Positions 42,307-50,624 of a stretch of 64,000 bases of DNA are shown here, piece by piece. The notes below the pieces were generated by a model. The model searched no databases. It saw nothing but the letters and a program-made list of their open reading frames with translations, and was not told where the DNA came from. The position numbers were made by a program, and so were the translations under genes. Numbering within the stretch: the stretch's first letter is position 1; every line of letters begins with the position of its first letter. The DNA comes from Brucella rhizosphaerae (GTDB taxonomy: Bacteria > Pseudomonadota > Alphaproteobacteria > Rhizobiales > Rhizobiaceae): contig NZ_NNRK01000026.1 of assembly GCF_002252475.1 (NCBI RefSeq), forward strand, positions 434,001 through 498,000. The letters run 5' to 3'.

Positions 42307-43580
42307 CACCAGAAGTCCTCGGCTGATGGAATGCGGGTATAGCTGATCTTTCCGCCAACGTTTCCACCTGCTGGTGGTTTCCATTCCCCCATGCTGACGA
42401 TTGTGCCTGAATATTTGCTGTTGAGCTTGTCGACAGCGCCGTTTGCGCGTTCCCACTTCTGACGAAGCTTGTCATCATTGTTGAGCAAATCGATCTGGCG
42501 CTCGTCAGATGGCGATAAATCATACAGTGTGACGCCAACACGGAAGATTGTTGTTCCGCGCGGAAACTCTAGGCGGACACGATTCCAAAGTGCGTTAAGG
42601 CCCGCCAGAATTGCTTGATCGTCATTAACGACGGATAGCCCTTGTTTGCCAAGCCATGAACCGTCATGGATCGATAGCCAGAGCCACAAACCTCCGGCAT
42701 AAAAGTTTTCGCGGCGCAGGCGGCGTGCGGCTTTTGTCAACAAGAGACGGGAAATTTCGTATGCGCCATCAATCTTGCGGGATTCTGGCGGCAGCACGCG
42801 CCCGTGGCCAAACATGCCTCGTTGTTGCTCTGGCGCTTGGATGTCATATCCATGCAGAGCATACCAAAGCCGCTCACCGTTCACGTTGTTCCAGATCTTG
42901 CGCATATGCTTCGGTTGAAGGGCATATAGCTGCTCTGTGGTGTAGACGCGGTTTTTATAAAGCCGCTGCGCCAAGCTCGATCCGATGCCGGGAATATCTT
43001 CCATCTGGATTTTCAGGAGCGGCGCTGGCATCAATGCGGGATGCCAGATCGCAAGGCCGTTGCCATAGCTGCCATGACGCTTGCTTTCGTCTTTCCCAGC
43101 CTTGCACGCGATCTTGGCCAGCTGGCGGTTCGCGGCAAATCCTATTGAGCTGGTGATATATGGCCCGATGTTGTCAGCAATAGCCGCTTTAATGCGCTTG
43201 GACAGCAATTCAGGATCTCGCTTGCCGCTATCATCCAGCACGCACGTCAGTTCATCAATGCTCTTAGCCGTATCAATCGCGATGACGGTCTCTATCTCGC
43301 AGAGCAAGGCGTTGTGTGCGCGTCGGTAAAGATCTGGGTTCTGGGGCACGAGAATGAGATCCGGACAAACCCGCAGCGCGTCCTTAATTGGCATCACATT
43401 CTTCACGCCCATCGCTTTCGCCTCTTTTGAGCAGGCAATCACGGCAGTTCTATTGGTGCCTTCAAATGGAACAACACCGACTGGCCGACCTCGCAGACGC
43501 TTGTCGCACTGTTGCTCGACTGACGCAAAAAAGCCGTCAAAGTCGAGGTACAGCCGTTCTATAGTCTCAGGCAGGCGCAT
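42306..43580 (-). CDS. Y-family (DinB/UmuC-like) translesion DNA polymerase
   Basis: 424 residues with CTGGAG upstream. Catalytic motifs: YLDFDGFFASVEQQ (first Asp pair region), KSIDELT (SxDE), and the helix-hairpin-helix MEDIPGIGSSLAQRLYK. The little-finger region follows, then a C-terminal part unlike DinB, closer to ImuB/UmuC lengths. It would copy damaged DNA with low fidelity. An SOS box lies about 83 bases upstream. It is carried inside the prophage and so adds to the host set. Confidence 0.9.
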   Translation of the reverse strand: MRLPETIERLYLDFDGFFASVEQQCDKRLRGRPVGVVPFEGTNRTAVIACSKEAKAMGVKNVMPIKDALRVCPDLILVPQNPDLYRRAHNALLCEIETVIAIDTAKSIDELTCVLDDSGKRDPELLSKRIKAAIADNIGPYITSSIGFAANRQLAKIACKAGKDESKRHGSYGNGLAIWHPALMPAPLLKIQMEDIPGIGSSLAQRLYKNRVYTTEQLYALQPKHMRKIWNNVNGERLWYALHGYDIQAPEQQRGMFGHGRVLPPESRKIDGAYEISRLLLTKAARRLRRENFYAGGLWLWLSIHDGSWLGKQGLSVVNDDQAILAGLNALWNRVRLEFPRGTTIFRVGVTLYDLSPSDERQIDLLNNDDKLRQKWERANGAVDKLNSKYSGTIVSMGEWKPPAGGNVGGKISYTRIPSAEDFW

Positions 43581-43662
43581 TTCAAACTCCAGAAAACAGG
43601 GCGCACGAAACCTGTCCTGAGTACATAGATACTAAGGAACATATTCCGCGCTGTAGGGGAAT

Positions 43663-43677
43663 GTTCCTAAAATGTTC
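43663..43677 (-). promoter_or_regulatory. SOS (LexA) box of alphaproteobacterial type
   Basis: GTTC-N7-GTTC (GTTCCTAAAATGTTC) fits the direct-repeat LexA box of Rhizobiales. It is placed upstream of the Y-family polymerase unit, so this operon is expected to be DNA-damage inducible even in the lysogen. Confidence 0.85.
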
Positions 43678-43754
43678 TCATTCGAAGAAAGAGTCAATCC
43701 AGCTTTTTCTGACGGTGAAAATGCGGTGGAAATCCAGTTGATAAGCTGTGGAGC

Positions 43755-43880
43755 ATGCCCCGCCGTGACGAGATTTATGCTGGGGTGAAAAATTTTAACT
43801 ATGCGCCATTTGGAACCCTATCGGGGCTGCTTAAAGTTGGAACCTTCATCGCAAATTCAGTAAATCTTACAGCCTTCTAA
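43755..43880 (+). CDS. Possible small ORF (41 aa)
   Basis: ATG 43755, TAA 43878-43880. Encodes MPRRDEIYAGVKNFNYAPFG and more without a hydrophobic segment. GGAG lies only one base before the ATG, so translation is uncertain. It would be divergent from the polymerase unit and share its SOS box. Confidence 0.25.
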   Translation: MPRRDEIYAGVKNFNYAPFGTLSGLLKVGTFIANSVNLTAF

Positions 43881-44032
43881 GCCGGTGCTTGACGATTCTT
43901 TGCAATTCCTGACCGTATATCGCGTGGGTTGGGCTTTAAAACGCATTAAAAGCGCCACTTAACGGGTGACTATTTGTGATACACAGATAACGATTTATAC
44001 GGCTAACTAATTGAAAAGACTATGTCAGAATA

Positions 44033-44059
44033 TGGTGCGGTTGCACGCCGACCGCACCA
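44033..44059. repeat. attR core within a hairpin
   Basis: CGCCGACCGCACCA (44046-44059) equals the tRNA-Leu 3' end at 4253-4266. Its last nine bases also pair with TGGTGCGGT at 44033-44041, making a perfect inverted repeat with a nine-base loop. Marks the right end of the prophage. Confidence 0.85.
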
Positions 44060-44176
44060 CCATTCTTATCAGTATAAACCTTTGAGTATAAACATTACAG
44101 TTTTACTCATGTTTTGGGTTTCAAGCTTGTTTGCAGCGTTAAAGCCATGTAGCCATGCGCAAATACCGCAGGAAAT

Positions 44177-44204
44177 GCAGAAAGCTGAACGCAGAAAGCT
44201 GAAC
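44177..44204. repeat. Tandem 14-bp duplication just before ilvA
   Basis: GCAGAAAGCTGAAC occurs twice in direct succession and the ATG of ilvA follows two bases later. The region lacks a clear Shine-Dalgarno sequence. Confidence 0.8.
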
Positions 44205-44205
44205 A

Positions 44206-45462
44206 ATGACCGCCTTCGTTAAAGCCGTAGCTCAAGCTGAAAGTGCAATGCGTGCGCTCTTTCCAGAGACACCTTTGCAGCTCAATGACTATCTTTCGCG
44301 AAAGTACGGCGCGGAAATTTGGCTCAAGCGCGAAGACCTCACCCCAGTCCGTTCCTATAAGATACGCGGAGCCTTCAACTTCATTTCACGTGCCGTAAAG
44401 ACCGCTGATGAACATGCTGTGTTCGTATGCGCCTCAGCTGGCAATCACGCACAAGGTTTTGCCTTTGCCTGCCGCCATTTTGGCCGCAAGGGCGTGGTCT
44501 TCATGCCTGTCACGACACCGCAGCAGAAAATCGATAAAACGCGCGCCTTCGGTGCAGAGTTTATTGAGATCAAACTCATCGGTGACATTTTTGATGTTTG
44601 TTACGCGGCATCTAAAGAGTTTGCTGAAGCCCAGAAAGGTGTGATGGTTCCACCTTTCGACCATTCGGGAATCATCGAAGGGCAGGCGACTGTTGCCCTC
44701 GAAATCGAGCGGCAGTTGCCCGATGGTAAGAAACCTGATTTTGTTTTCCTGCCTGTTGGCGGCGGCGGCCTATCGGCGGGCGTAACCCAGTATTTTACAG
44801 CCCTTGGCTGGAAGACTGCTTATCGCTTTGTTGAACCACAGGGGGCTGCAAGTCTGAAAGGCAGTCTTGAAGCAGGTAAAAGGATCAAGCTTTCTCAGGT
44901 CGATAACTTTGTCGATGGCGCAGCCGTTGCAGAGCTTGGGAAGGAAAACTTTAAGATTCTCAAAGACTTCGATAAAAACGTTGTCATCACAGTTCCGGAA
45001 AATCGTCTGTGCTCAACGATTATCGAGATGCTCAACATCGAGGGTGTTGTTCTGGAGCCTGCCGGTGCGCTTGGCATTGATGCATTGAAGGATTTCAAGA
45101 AAAGCGAGATCAAAGGCAAACGTATTGTCATCGTCGTATCGGGTGGTAACTTTGATTTTGAACGCCTGCCAGACGTTAAGGAACGGGCACTTCGCTATGA
45201 AGGCTTGAAGAAATACTTCATTTTCCGTTTCCCTCAGCGTCCTGGCGCTTTGCGGTCTTTCCTTGATCTTCTTGGACCTGAAGATGACGTTGCACGGTTT
45301 GAGTATCTGAAAAAGTCGGCACGCAATTTTGGTTCCGTGCTGATCGGCATTGAAACCAAGGATGCGGGCAACTTCAAGATTCTGGAAAAGAAGTTTGTGG
45401 AAGCAGGCTGGGCCTATCAGGATATCACTGACAATCAGGTGCTTGCTGATTTCATCATCTGA
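44206..45462 (+). CDS. ilvA: Threonine ammonia-lyase (threonine dehydratase)
   Basis: 418 residues. PLP-dependent deamination of threonine to 2-oxobutanoate, first step of isoleucine synthesis. PLP lysine lies in PVRSYKIRGAFN; substrate/phosphate loop CASAGNHAQGF; PVGGGGLSAG binds the cofactor phosphate. The C-terminal regulatory ACT-like domain (YFIFRFPQRPGALRSFLDLL) is present as one copy, giving a shorter form than E. coli IlvA. It lies next to the attR scar, so its promoter region was partly replaced by phage-end DNA. Confidence 0.92.
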   Translation: MTAFVKAVAQAESAMRALFPETPLQLNDYLSRKYGAEIWLKREDLTPVRSYKIRGAFNFISRAVKTADEHAVFVCASAGNHAQGFAFACRHFGRKGVVFMPVTTPQQKIDKTRAFGAEFIEIKLIGDIFDVCYAASKEFAEAQKGVMVPPFDHSGIIEGQATVALEIERQLPDGKKPDFVFLPVGGGGLSAGVTQYFTALGWKTAYRFVEPQGAASLKGSLEAGKRIKLSQVDNFVDGAAVAELGKENFKILKDFDKNVVITVPENRLCSTIIEMLNIEGVVLEPAGALGIDALKDFKKSEIKGKRIVIVVSGGNFDFERLPDVKERALRYEGLKKYFIFRFPQRPGALRSFLDLLGPEDDVARFEYLKKSARNFGSVLIGIETKDAGNFKILEKKFVEAGWAYQDITDNQVLADFII

Positions 45463-45740
45463 TACGCCACTGCGACATAATTCATTTGCTTTTTTGGGAA
45501 AAACACCCCATATGGCGGCCTAGGCGCATGGGCTGATCTATTTCAGCCTTCCCGGAATCGGACTCGTTGCGTCTCGCCTCTTGCAATCAGAATGGTCTGA
45601 GAGCAGGGGAGACCCGGCTGGTTTCGGGCACGGCAGCGCAAGTCGACCGGTTTTTTTCCGGCGTCCCGTCGTATCATCCCAAGATTACCCTTCGGCAAGT
45701 TGCGCTTGTCCGAAATTTTAAAGCGGACTGCTGTTAAGCG

Positions 45741-47165
45741 GTGCCGCCGAAAGAGATTGAATTGACTATCGAAACTATTGGCGAAAACACTGGCGGCTTT
45801 GCCGCTTTGGGTGTCACTGGCGTATTGCTCAAGGGCGTTGAAGCTGCTGGCATGACCGAACCAAAGCCTATTCAGACACAGGCTATTCCGCATCAGCTGG
45901 AAGGCCGTGATATTCTGGGTATTGCACAGACTGGCTCTGGCAAAACCGCAGCATTCAGCCTGCCTATCCTTCAGAAGATCATTGCACTTGGCGACAAGCG
46001 CAAAGGCAAAACAGCACGCGCACTGATCCTTGCGCCAACCCGTGAATTGGCTGTGCAGATCGAAGAAACGATCCGCGTCGTGGCCAAGCAAGCACATATT
46101 TCGACAGCGCTTGTTCTCGGCGGCGTGTCGCGTTTGAGCCAGATCAAGCGGATGCAGGGCGGCGTTGACGTTCTCATCGCAACGCCAGGTCGTTTGACTG
46201 ATCTCGTGCGCGAAAACTGCATTGACCTCTCGGAAACCCGCTGGCTGGTTCTCGATGAAGCCGACCGTATGCTCGACATGGGCTTCATCAATGATGTGAA
46301 GCGCATTGCCAAGGGCACACACAAGAACCGTCAGACCGCACTTTTCTCGGCAACAATGCCAAAGGAAATCGCAACGCTCGCACAGAGCCTGCTGCGCGAT
46401 CCTATCAGGGTAGAAGTTGCCCCACAGGGCACAACGGCTGCTGAAATTACGCAGGTTGTGCATCCGGTACCAACCAAAGACAAGCGTCGTCTTCTCTCTG
46501 GCCTGTTGTCGGATCAGACTCTGAAGTCGGTCATCGTCTTCACACGTACGAAGCATGGCGCAGATGCGGTTGTTCGCCATCTGGAACGCGATGGTTTTAA
46601 CGTAGCAGCCATCCATGGCAACAAATCGCAGAATGCCCGCCAGCGTGCGCTGAATGGCTTCCGCGACGGTACATTGCGCATTCTGGTTGCAACCGACATT
46701 GCAGCACGCGGTATCGACGTTCCGGGCATCAGCCATGTCGTCAATTACGACCTGCCAGACGAACCGGAAACCTATGTGCACCGTATTGGCCGTACTGGCC
46801 GTAATGGCGCGAGCGGTGCTTCGATCACCCTCTATGATCAGGCGACGGAAGATACAAAGCTGCGGGCAGTCGAACGCGTCACACGCACGAAGCTGACGAT
46901 CAAGGAAGCTCCCGTTAAACTTGCACCAGCACCGGTTGCAAAGTTCGATGATGCAGACAAGCCTCGGTCAGACCGCAAGCCCGGTTCGCACGGTGTACCT
47001 CAGAAGCATCGCCGTCCAGCAAATAAGATGGCGAAGTCTGGCGAAAACCGCTCAAATTCGGCCCCGAAATCTGCGGGGGAAGAAGGCGCTGCACAACCAA
47101 AGCGTCCATTCCATCGCAACAAGCGTCGCCCCGGTAGCAATGGCGGCGGTCAGCGCGCAGCATAA
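45741..47165 (+). CDS. DEAD-box RNA helicase
   Basis: 474 residues from GTG 45741 (TTG 45762 is an alternative). Motifs in order: Q-motif GMTEPKPIQTQAIPHQLEG, AQTGSGKTAAF, PTRELAVQ, TPGRLTDL, VLDEADRMLDMG, SAT, and HRIGRTGRNG. The C-terminus is basic and disordered (KHRRPANKMAKSGENRSNS), typical of RhlE-type proteins acting in ribosome assembly or mRNA decay. The 278-base upstream region without a gene may be a regulated leader. A rho-independent terminator follows. Confidence 0.93.
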   Translation: MPPKEIELTIETIGENTGGFAALGVTGVLLKGVEAAGMTEPKPIQTQAIPHQLEGRDILGIAQTGSGKTAAFSLPILQKIIALGDKRKGKTARALILAPTRELAVQIEETIRVVAKQAHISTALVLGGVSRLSQIKRMQGGVDVLIATPGRLTDLVRENCIDLSETRWLVLDEADRMLDMGFINDVKRIAKGTHKNRQTALFSATMPKEIATLAQSLLRDPIRVEVAPQGTTAAEITQVVHPVPTKDKRRLLSGLLSDQTLKSVIVFTRTKHGADAVVRHLERDGFNVAAIHGNKSQNARQRALNGFRDGTLRILVATDIAARGIDVPGISHVVNYDLPDEPETYVHRIGRTGRNGASGASITLYDQATEDTKLRAVERVTRTKLTIKEAPVKLAPAPVAKFDDADKPRSDRKPGSHGVPQKHRRPANKMAKSGENRSNSAPKSAGEEGAAQPKRPFHRNKRRPGSNGGGQRAA

Positions 47166-47193
47166 TAAGCTTTCCGCACTATGTTTCTTTAAA

Positions 47194-47218
47194 ACCGCCC
47201 TTAACGGGGCGGTTTTTT
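47194..47218 (+). terminator. Terminator of the DEAD-box helicase gene
   Basis: ACCGCCC, short loop, GGGGCGGT and six T residues, 30 bases after the stop codon. Confidence 0.9.
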
Positions 47219-47336
47219 CGTTATGGACCTCGTTAAGGGTTTGTAATTGCAAAACCAGATGGAAAATTATTTCAGACTTGCTTGAAGATAAGCATGCTTC
47301 CTCATAGTTTTCTCTCAACAAAGAGGAATGGAAGCC

Positions 47337-48365
47337 ATGTTCAATTCGGTACTCGACGCTATCGGTCATACACCGCTGATCCGTTTGAAGAAGGCCTCAG
47401 AGCTCACAGGCTGCGAAATTTACGGCAAAGCTGAATTTCTTAATCCCGGTCAGTCAGTTAAGGACCGTGCAGCTCTTTACATCATCCGTGATGCTGAAAA
47501 GCGCGGACTGTTAAAACCCGGTGGCGTCATCGTTGAGGGAACAGCCGGTAATACTGGTATTGGCCTTACAATGGTTGCCAAAGCGCTGGGTTATCGAACC
47601 GTGATCGTCATCCCGGAAACACAAAGCCAGGAAAAGAAAGACGCGTTGCGCCTTTTAGGTGCGGAACTGATCGAAGTTCCAGCTGCTCCTTATCGCAATC
47701 CGAACAATTATGTGCGCCTCTCCGGGCGCCTTGCAGAGCAACTCGCAAAAACTGAACCAAATGGCGCAATATGGGCCAATCAGTTCGACAACATTGCCAA
47801 TCGTCTGGCGCATGTTGAAACCACCGCACAGGAAATATGGCTCGACACAGAAGGTAAAGTCGACGGCTTTGTTTCTGCAGTCGGCTCAGGTGGTACGCTC
47901 GCAGGCACGGCTTTCGGGCTTAAAGAAAAGAATGCAAGTATCAAGATAGCGCTTGCTGATCCTTACGGCGCGGCACTTCATTCGTTTTACACAATCGGTG
48001 AGCTGAAATCTGAAGGTGATTCCATCACTGAAGGCATCGGGCAGGGGCGCATCACAGCCAATCTTGAAGGCTTCACACCAGACTTTTCCTATCGCCTTCC
48101 TGATGCGGAAGCTCTCGATATTTTGTTCGATCTCGTCGAGGATGAGGGGCTTTGCCTCGGTGGGTCCTCAGGCATCAATATTGCTGGTGCAATCCGACTT
48201 GCAAAAGATCTCGGGCCGGGCCACACCATCGTGACCGTGCTTTGCGACTATGGTAATCGTTACCAGTCCAAGCTGTTCAATCCGACTTTCCTGCGTGGCA
48301 AAGATTTGCCGGTACCGGGCTGGCTGGAAACGAAAACTGAGATAGATATACCGTACGAGGGATAA
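47337..48365 (+). CDS. cysK: Cysteine synthase (PLP-dependent)
   Basis: 342 residues from ATG 47337: AAGAGGA lies nine bases before it, while the in-frame ATG at 47328 is too close. The PLP lysine is in GQSVKDRAALY; phosphate loop EGTAGNTGIGL; SAVGSGGTLAG; C-terminal GGSSGINIAGA. It makes L-cysteine from O-acetylserine and sulfide. The position with alaX and sseA suggests a small sulfur/cysteine-related group. The symbol is given by family; a second paralogue elsewhere is likely. Confidence 0.88.
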   Translation: MFNSVLDAIGHTPLIRLKKASELTGCEIYGKAEFLNPGQSVKDRAALYIIRDAEKRGLLKPGGVIVEGTAGNTGIGLTMVAKALGYRTVIVIPETQSQEKKDALRLLGAELIEVPAAPYRNPNNYVRLSGRLAEQLAKTEPNGAIWANQFDNIANRLAHVETTAQEIWLDTEGKVDGFVSAVGSGGTLAGTAFGLKEKNASIKIALADPYGAALHSFYTIGELKSEGDSITEGIGQGRITANLEGFTPDFSYRLPDAEALDILFDLVEDEGLCLGGSSGINIAGAIRLAKDLGPGHTIVTVLCDYGNRYQSKLFNPTFLRGKDLPVPGWLETKTEIDIPYEG

Positions 48366-48367
48366 TC

Positions 48368-49111
48368 ATGGCATATGAGACTGAAGCTCTGTTCCGCGAA
48401 GATGCATATCTTAAAACTGCGGAGGGTTCAGTCATTGCCCTGACCGAAACGGGCGGGATTATTCTCGATCAAACCAATTTCTATGCGACTTCTGGTGGCC
48501 AGCCGGGAGATACCGGCTTTTTTGAACGCGCCGATGGCTCCCGTATAGAAATCGCTATGACCGTTACTGGCGAAAACAAGAGCGAAATCATCCATGTTCC
48601 CGCCGAAGAGCAGGTTATGCCAGATATTGGCGAGAAGCTGGTTTTGCACATTAACTGGGAGCGCCGCTTTAAGCTGATGCGCATGCATACGGCTTGTCAT
48701 CTGCTCTCAGTTGCTTGCCCATTCCCTATAACCGGTGCAGCAGTTGGCGAAGAAGAAAGCCGTGTCGATTTTGATCTGCCCGATGCGAGCTATACGAAAG
48801 AGTTCGTCACCGAAAAACTGATGGAAATGGTCAAAGCCAATGATGCAGTCAGTTTGCGCTGGATCAGCGACGAAGAATTTCTGGCCAATCCCGATATCGT
48901 CAAATCAAAGAACGTGCGCCCACCAGTAGGCGCAGGACGTCTTCGTCTGGTTGTTATCGGGGAAAATGGCAGTGTCGACTCGCAACCTTGCGGTGGCACA
49001 CACGTTTCTGAAACGCAGGAAGTCGGTGAAATCCACATCGGCAAGATTGAGAAGAAGGGCAAAGAAAACCGCCGCTTCCGTATTCGATTTGGTGCTTTGC
49101 CAGAAGCGTAA
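48368..49111 (+). CDS. Alanyl-tRNA editing protein AlaX-type
   Basis: 247 residues, two bases after the cysteine synthase stop. It has the AlaRS editing fold: DQTNFYATSGGQPGDTG (like the second-domain start), the metal motif MRMHTACHLLS (HxxxH) and QPCGGTHVSE (C..H). It hydrolyses Ser-tRNA(Ala) or Gly-tRNA(Ala) in trans. Coupled with the upstream gene. Confidence 0.9.
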   Translation: MAYETEALFREDAYLKTAEGSVIALTETGGIILDQTNFYATSGGQPGDTGFFERADGSRIEIAMTVTGENKSEIIHVPAEEQVMPDIGEKLVLHINWERRFKLMRMHTACHLLSVACPFPITGAAVGEEESRVDFDLPDASYTKEFVTEKLMEMVKANDAVSLRWISDEEFLANPDIVKSKNVRPPVGAGRLRLVVIGENGSVDSQPCGGTHVSETQEVGEIHIGKIEKKGKENRRFRIRFGALPEA

Positions 49112-49205
49112 TGCATTTCCCGCAAAAGTGCGAAGCGGTTCTGCGCCGGATAATGCGTAAAAACAAATAGATAGAGCGTTTCTAACGATTCAGTCCCAAT
49201 TGAAC
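49112..49205. repeat. Intergenic repeat of Brucella/Rhizobiales type
   Basis: The stretch containing CATTTCCCGCAAAAGTGCGA, GCGGTTCTGCGCCGGATAAT and AGATAGAGCGTTTCTAACGA matches a sequence I recall from many intergenic regions of Ochrobactrum/Brucella genomes. It can fold through CGCAAAAGTGCG. Only one copy is in this window, so the call rests on memory of the family. Confidence 0.45.
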
Positions 49206-49230
49206 CGCTCTAAGAAATTCAGGAGCAATC

Positions 49231-50085
49231 ATGTCCGATAAAAGCGCATTTGTTATTTCCCGCGACGACCTGAAAGCCAGATTGGGTGAACCGGGCCTCG
49301 CGATTGTTGATGCCTCCTGGTATTTACCCGCAGCAGGTCGCACCGGGCGAGACGAATATGATGCAGCGCACATTCCGGGTGCTGTTTTCTTTGATCAGGA
49401 TTTGATTGCCGACAAGGATTCCGGGCTGCCTCACACATTGCCATCGCCGGAGCTTTTTGCGCGACATGTCGGCTCCATGGGCATAACAGCCGATGAAACC
49501 GTGGTCGTCTATGACGGTCCGGGCATGTTTTCGGCACCGCGGGTGTGGTGGATGTTCCGAGTCATGGGTGTAGCGAATGTTCTCGTTCTCGATGGTGGTT
49601 TTGACGGCTGGAAAGCCGCAAACTTCCCCATAACCGACGATGTGACAAAGATTGCCCCAACGCTCTTTACACCGTCATTCAATGCGGAAAAGGTCGTCAC
49701 TTTTGCTGAAATGAGCAATATCGTTGACGACCGCAGTTCTCAGATTGCCGATGCCCGTGCTGCTGGACGCTTCACAGGCCGCGACGCAGAGCCTCGTGAA
49801 GGTATGCGCTCGGGACATATGCCTGGCGCGCGTAATGTGCCGGTAGGCACTCTGTCGGAAAATGGTGCGCTGAAAAGCCTCGATAGCCTGCGCGAAATTT
49901 TCACTAATGCTGGTGTAGATCTTCAAAAGCCTGTCGTCACAAGCTGCGGATCGGGTGTGACGGCAGCAGTCATCACGCTTGCGCTGACTTCCCTTGGTCA
50001 TGAAGACAATCGGCTCTATGATGGTTCATGGAGCGAGTGGGGCAGCAGGAAAGATACGCCTGTTGTGACTGGCGAAGCAGAATAA
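49231..50085 (+). CDS. sseA: 3-mercaptopyruvate sulfurtransferase (rhodanese family)
   Basis: 284 residues, AGGAG upstream. Two rhodanese domains; the active-site loop in the second reads CGSGVTA, the mercaptopyruvate form, with HIPGAVFFDQD in domain one and GHMPGARNVPVG in domain two. It transfers sulfur from 3-mercaptopyruvate to thiophilic acceptors, in line with the cysteine gene nearby. Confidence 0.92.
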   Translation: MSDKSAFVISRDDLKARLGEPGLAIVDASWYLPAAGRTGRDEYDAAHIPGAVFFDQDLIADKDSGLPHTLPSPELFARHVGSMGITADETVVVYDGPGMFSAPRVWWMFRVMGVANVLVLDGGFDGWKAANFPITDDVTKIAPTLFTPSFNAEKVVTFAEMSNIVDDRSSQIADARAAGRFTGRDAEPREGMRSGHMPGARNVPVGTLSENGALKSLDSLREIFTNAGVDLQKPVVTSCGSGVTAAVITLALTSLGHEDNRLYDGSWSEWGSRKDTPVVTGEAE

Positions 50086-50087
50086 GA

Positions 50088-50609
50088 ATGTCAGAAAAAC
50101 TAACTGCCAGAGTGACTCATCTGGAAATGACAGCGCGTCCGGCTCTGTCGGTTCCAGTTCCCTCAGGCTTGCGTCTGGCAATCATGCGTTCGACCGAAAT
50201 GCCAGTGCACTTCTATCGTTACCTCTATGAGAGGGTGGGGCGTCAACATCACTGGATGATGCGGCGCGTGCAAAGTGATGCAGAAGTGGCTGAAGCCATT
50301 CATGCGGAAACCACTGAGATCCATGTTCTCTATGCAGATGGCAATCCAGCAGGCCTCTTAGAGCTTAACCTTGCTGCTTTGCCCGAAACAGCCGAAGTTC
50401 TCTATTTTGGGCTGGTTCCTGATTATCAGGGACGCGGATTGGGAAAGTTCTTCCTCAGCGAAGCCATTTCGACAGCCTGGTCACATAGTCCGCAGAAAGT
50501 GGCCATTCATACCAACACGCTCGATAGCCCTCGCGCGCTGCAGCTTTATCAAAAAATGGGTTTTATGCCTGTCGGCTGGTCTGAGGAAGAAGTCACACCC
50601 TGGCAATAA
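50088..50609 (+). CDS. GNAT family N-acetyltransferase
   Basis: 173 residues from ATG 50088, two bases after the sseA stop. The acetyl-CoA site is YFGLVPDYQGRGLGKFFLSE (Q-x-x-G-x-G). C-terminal motif B ALQLYQKMGFMPVG is also typical. Substrate unknown; likely cotranscribed with sseA. Confidence 0.88.
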   Translation: MSEKLTARVTHLEMTARPALSVPVPSGLRLAIMRSTEMPVHFYRYLYERVGRQHHWMMRRVQSDAEVAEAIHAETTEIHVLYADGNPAGLLELNLAALPETAEVLYFGLVPDYQGRGLGKFFLSEAISTAWSHSPQKVAIHTNTLDSPRALQLYQKMGFMPVGWSEEEVTPWQ

Positions 50610-50624
50610 ACAGGGCATGTGGCA

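Larger units (their letters stand above)
43581..44045. other. Right-end non-coding region of the prophage
   Basis: 465 bases. Contains the SOS box (43663-43677), a possible 41-codon ORF (43755-43880), and candidate integrase arm sites GCCACT (43954-43959) and TTGTGATACA (43974-43983) matched near attL. No other gene seen. Confidence 0.6.

Noticed and set aside
44046-44059. Second tRNA-Leu at the right end
   Set aside because: Only the last 14 bases of the tRNA are repeated; it is the att duplication, not a gene.
45543-46781. 412-codon minus-strand frame opposite the DEAD-box helicase
   Set aside because: Shadow frame. The plus strand shows all helicase motifs; the antisense peptide is rich in Cys, His and Arg and has no domain.
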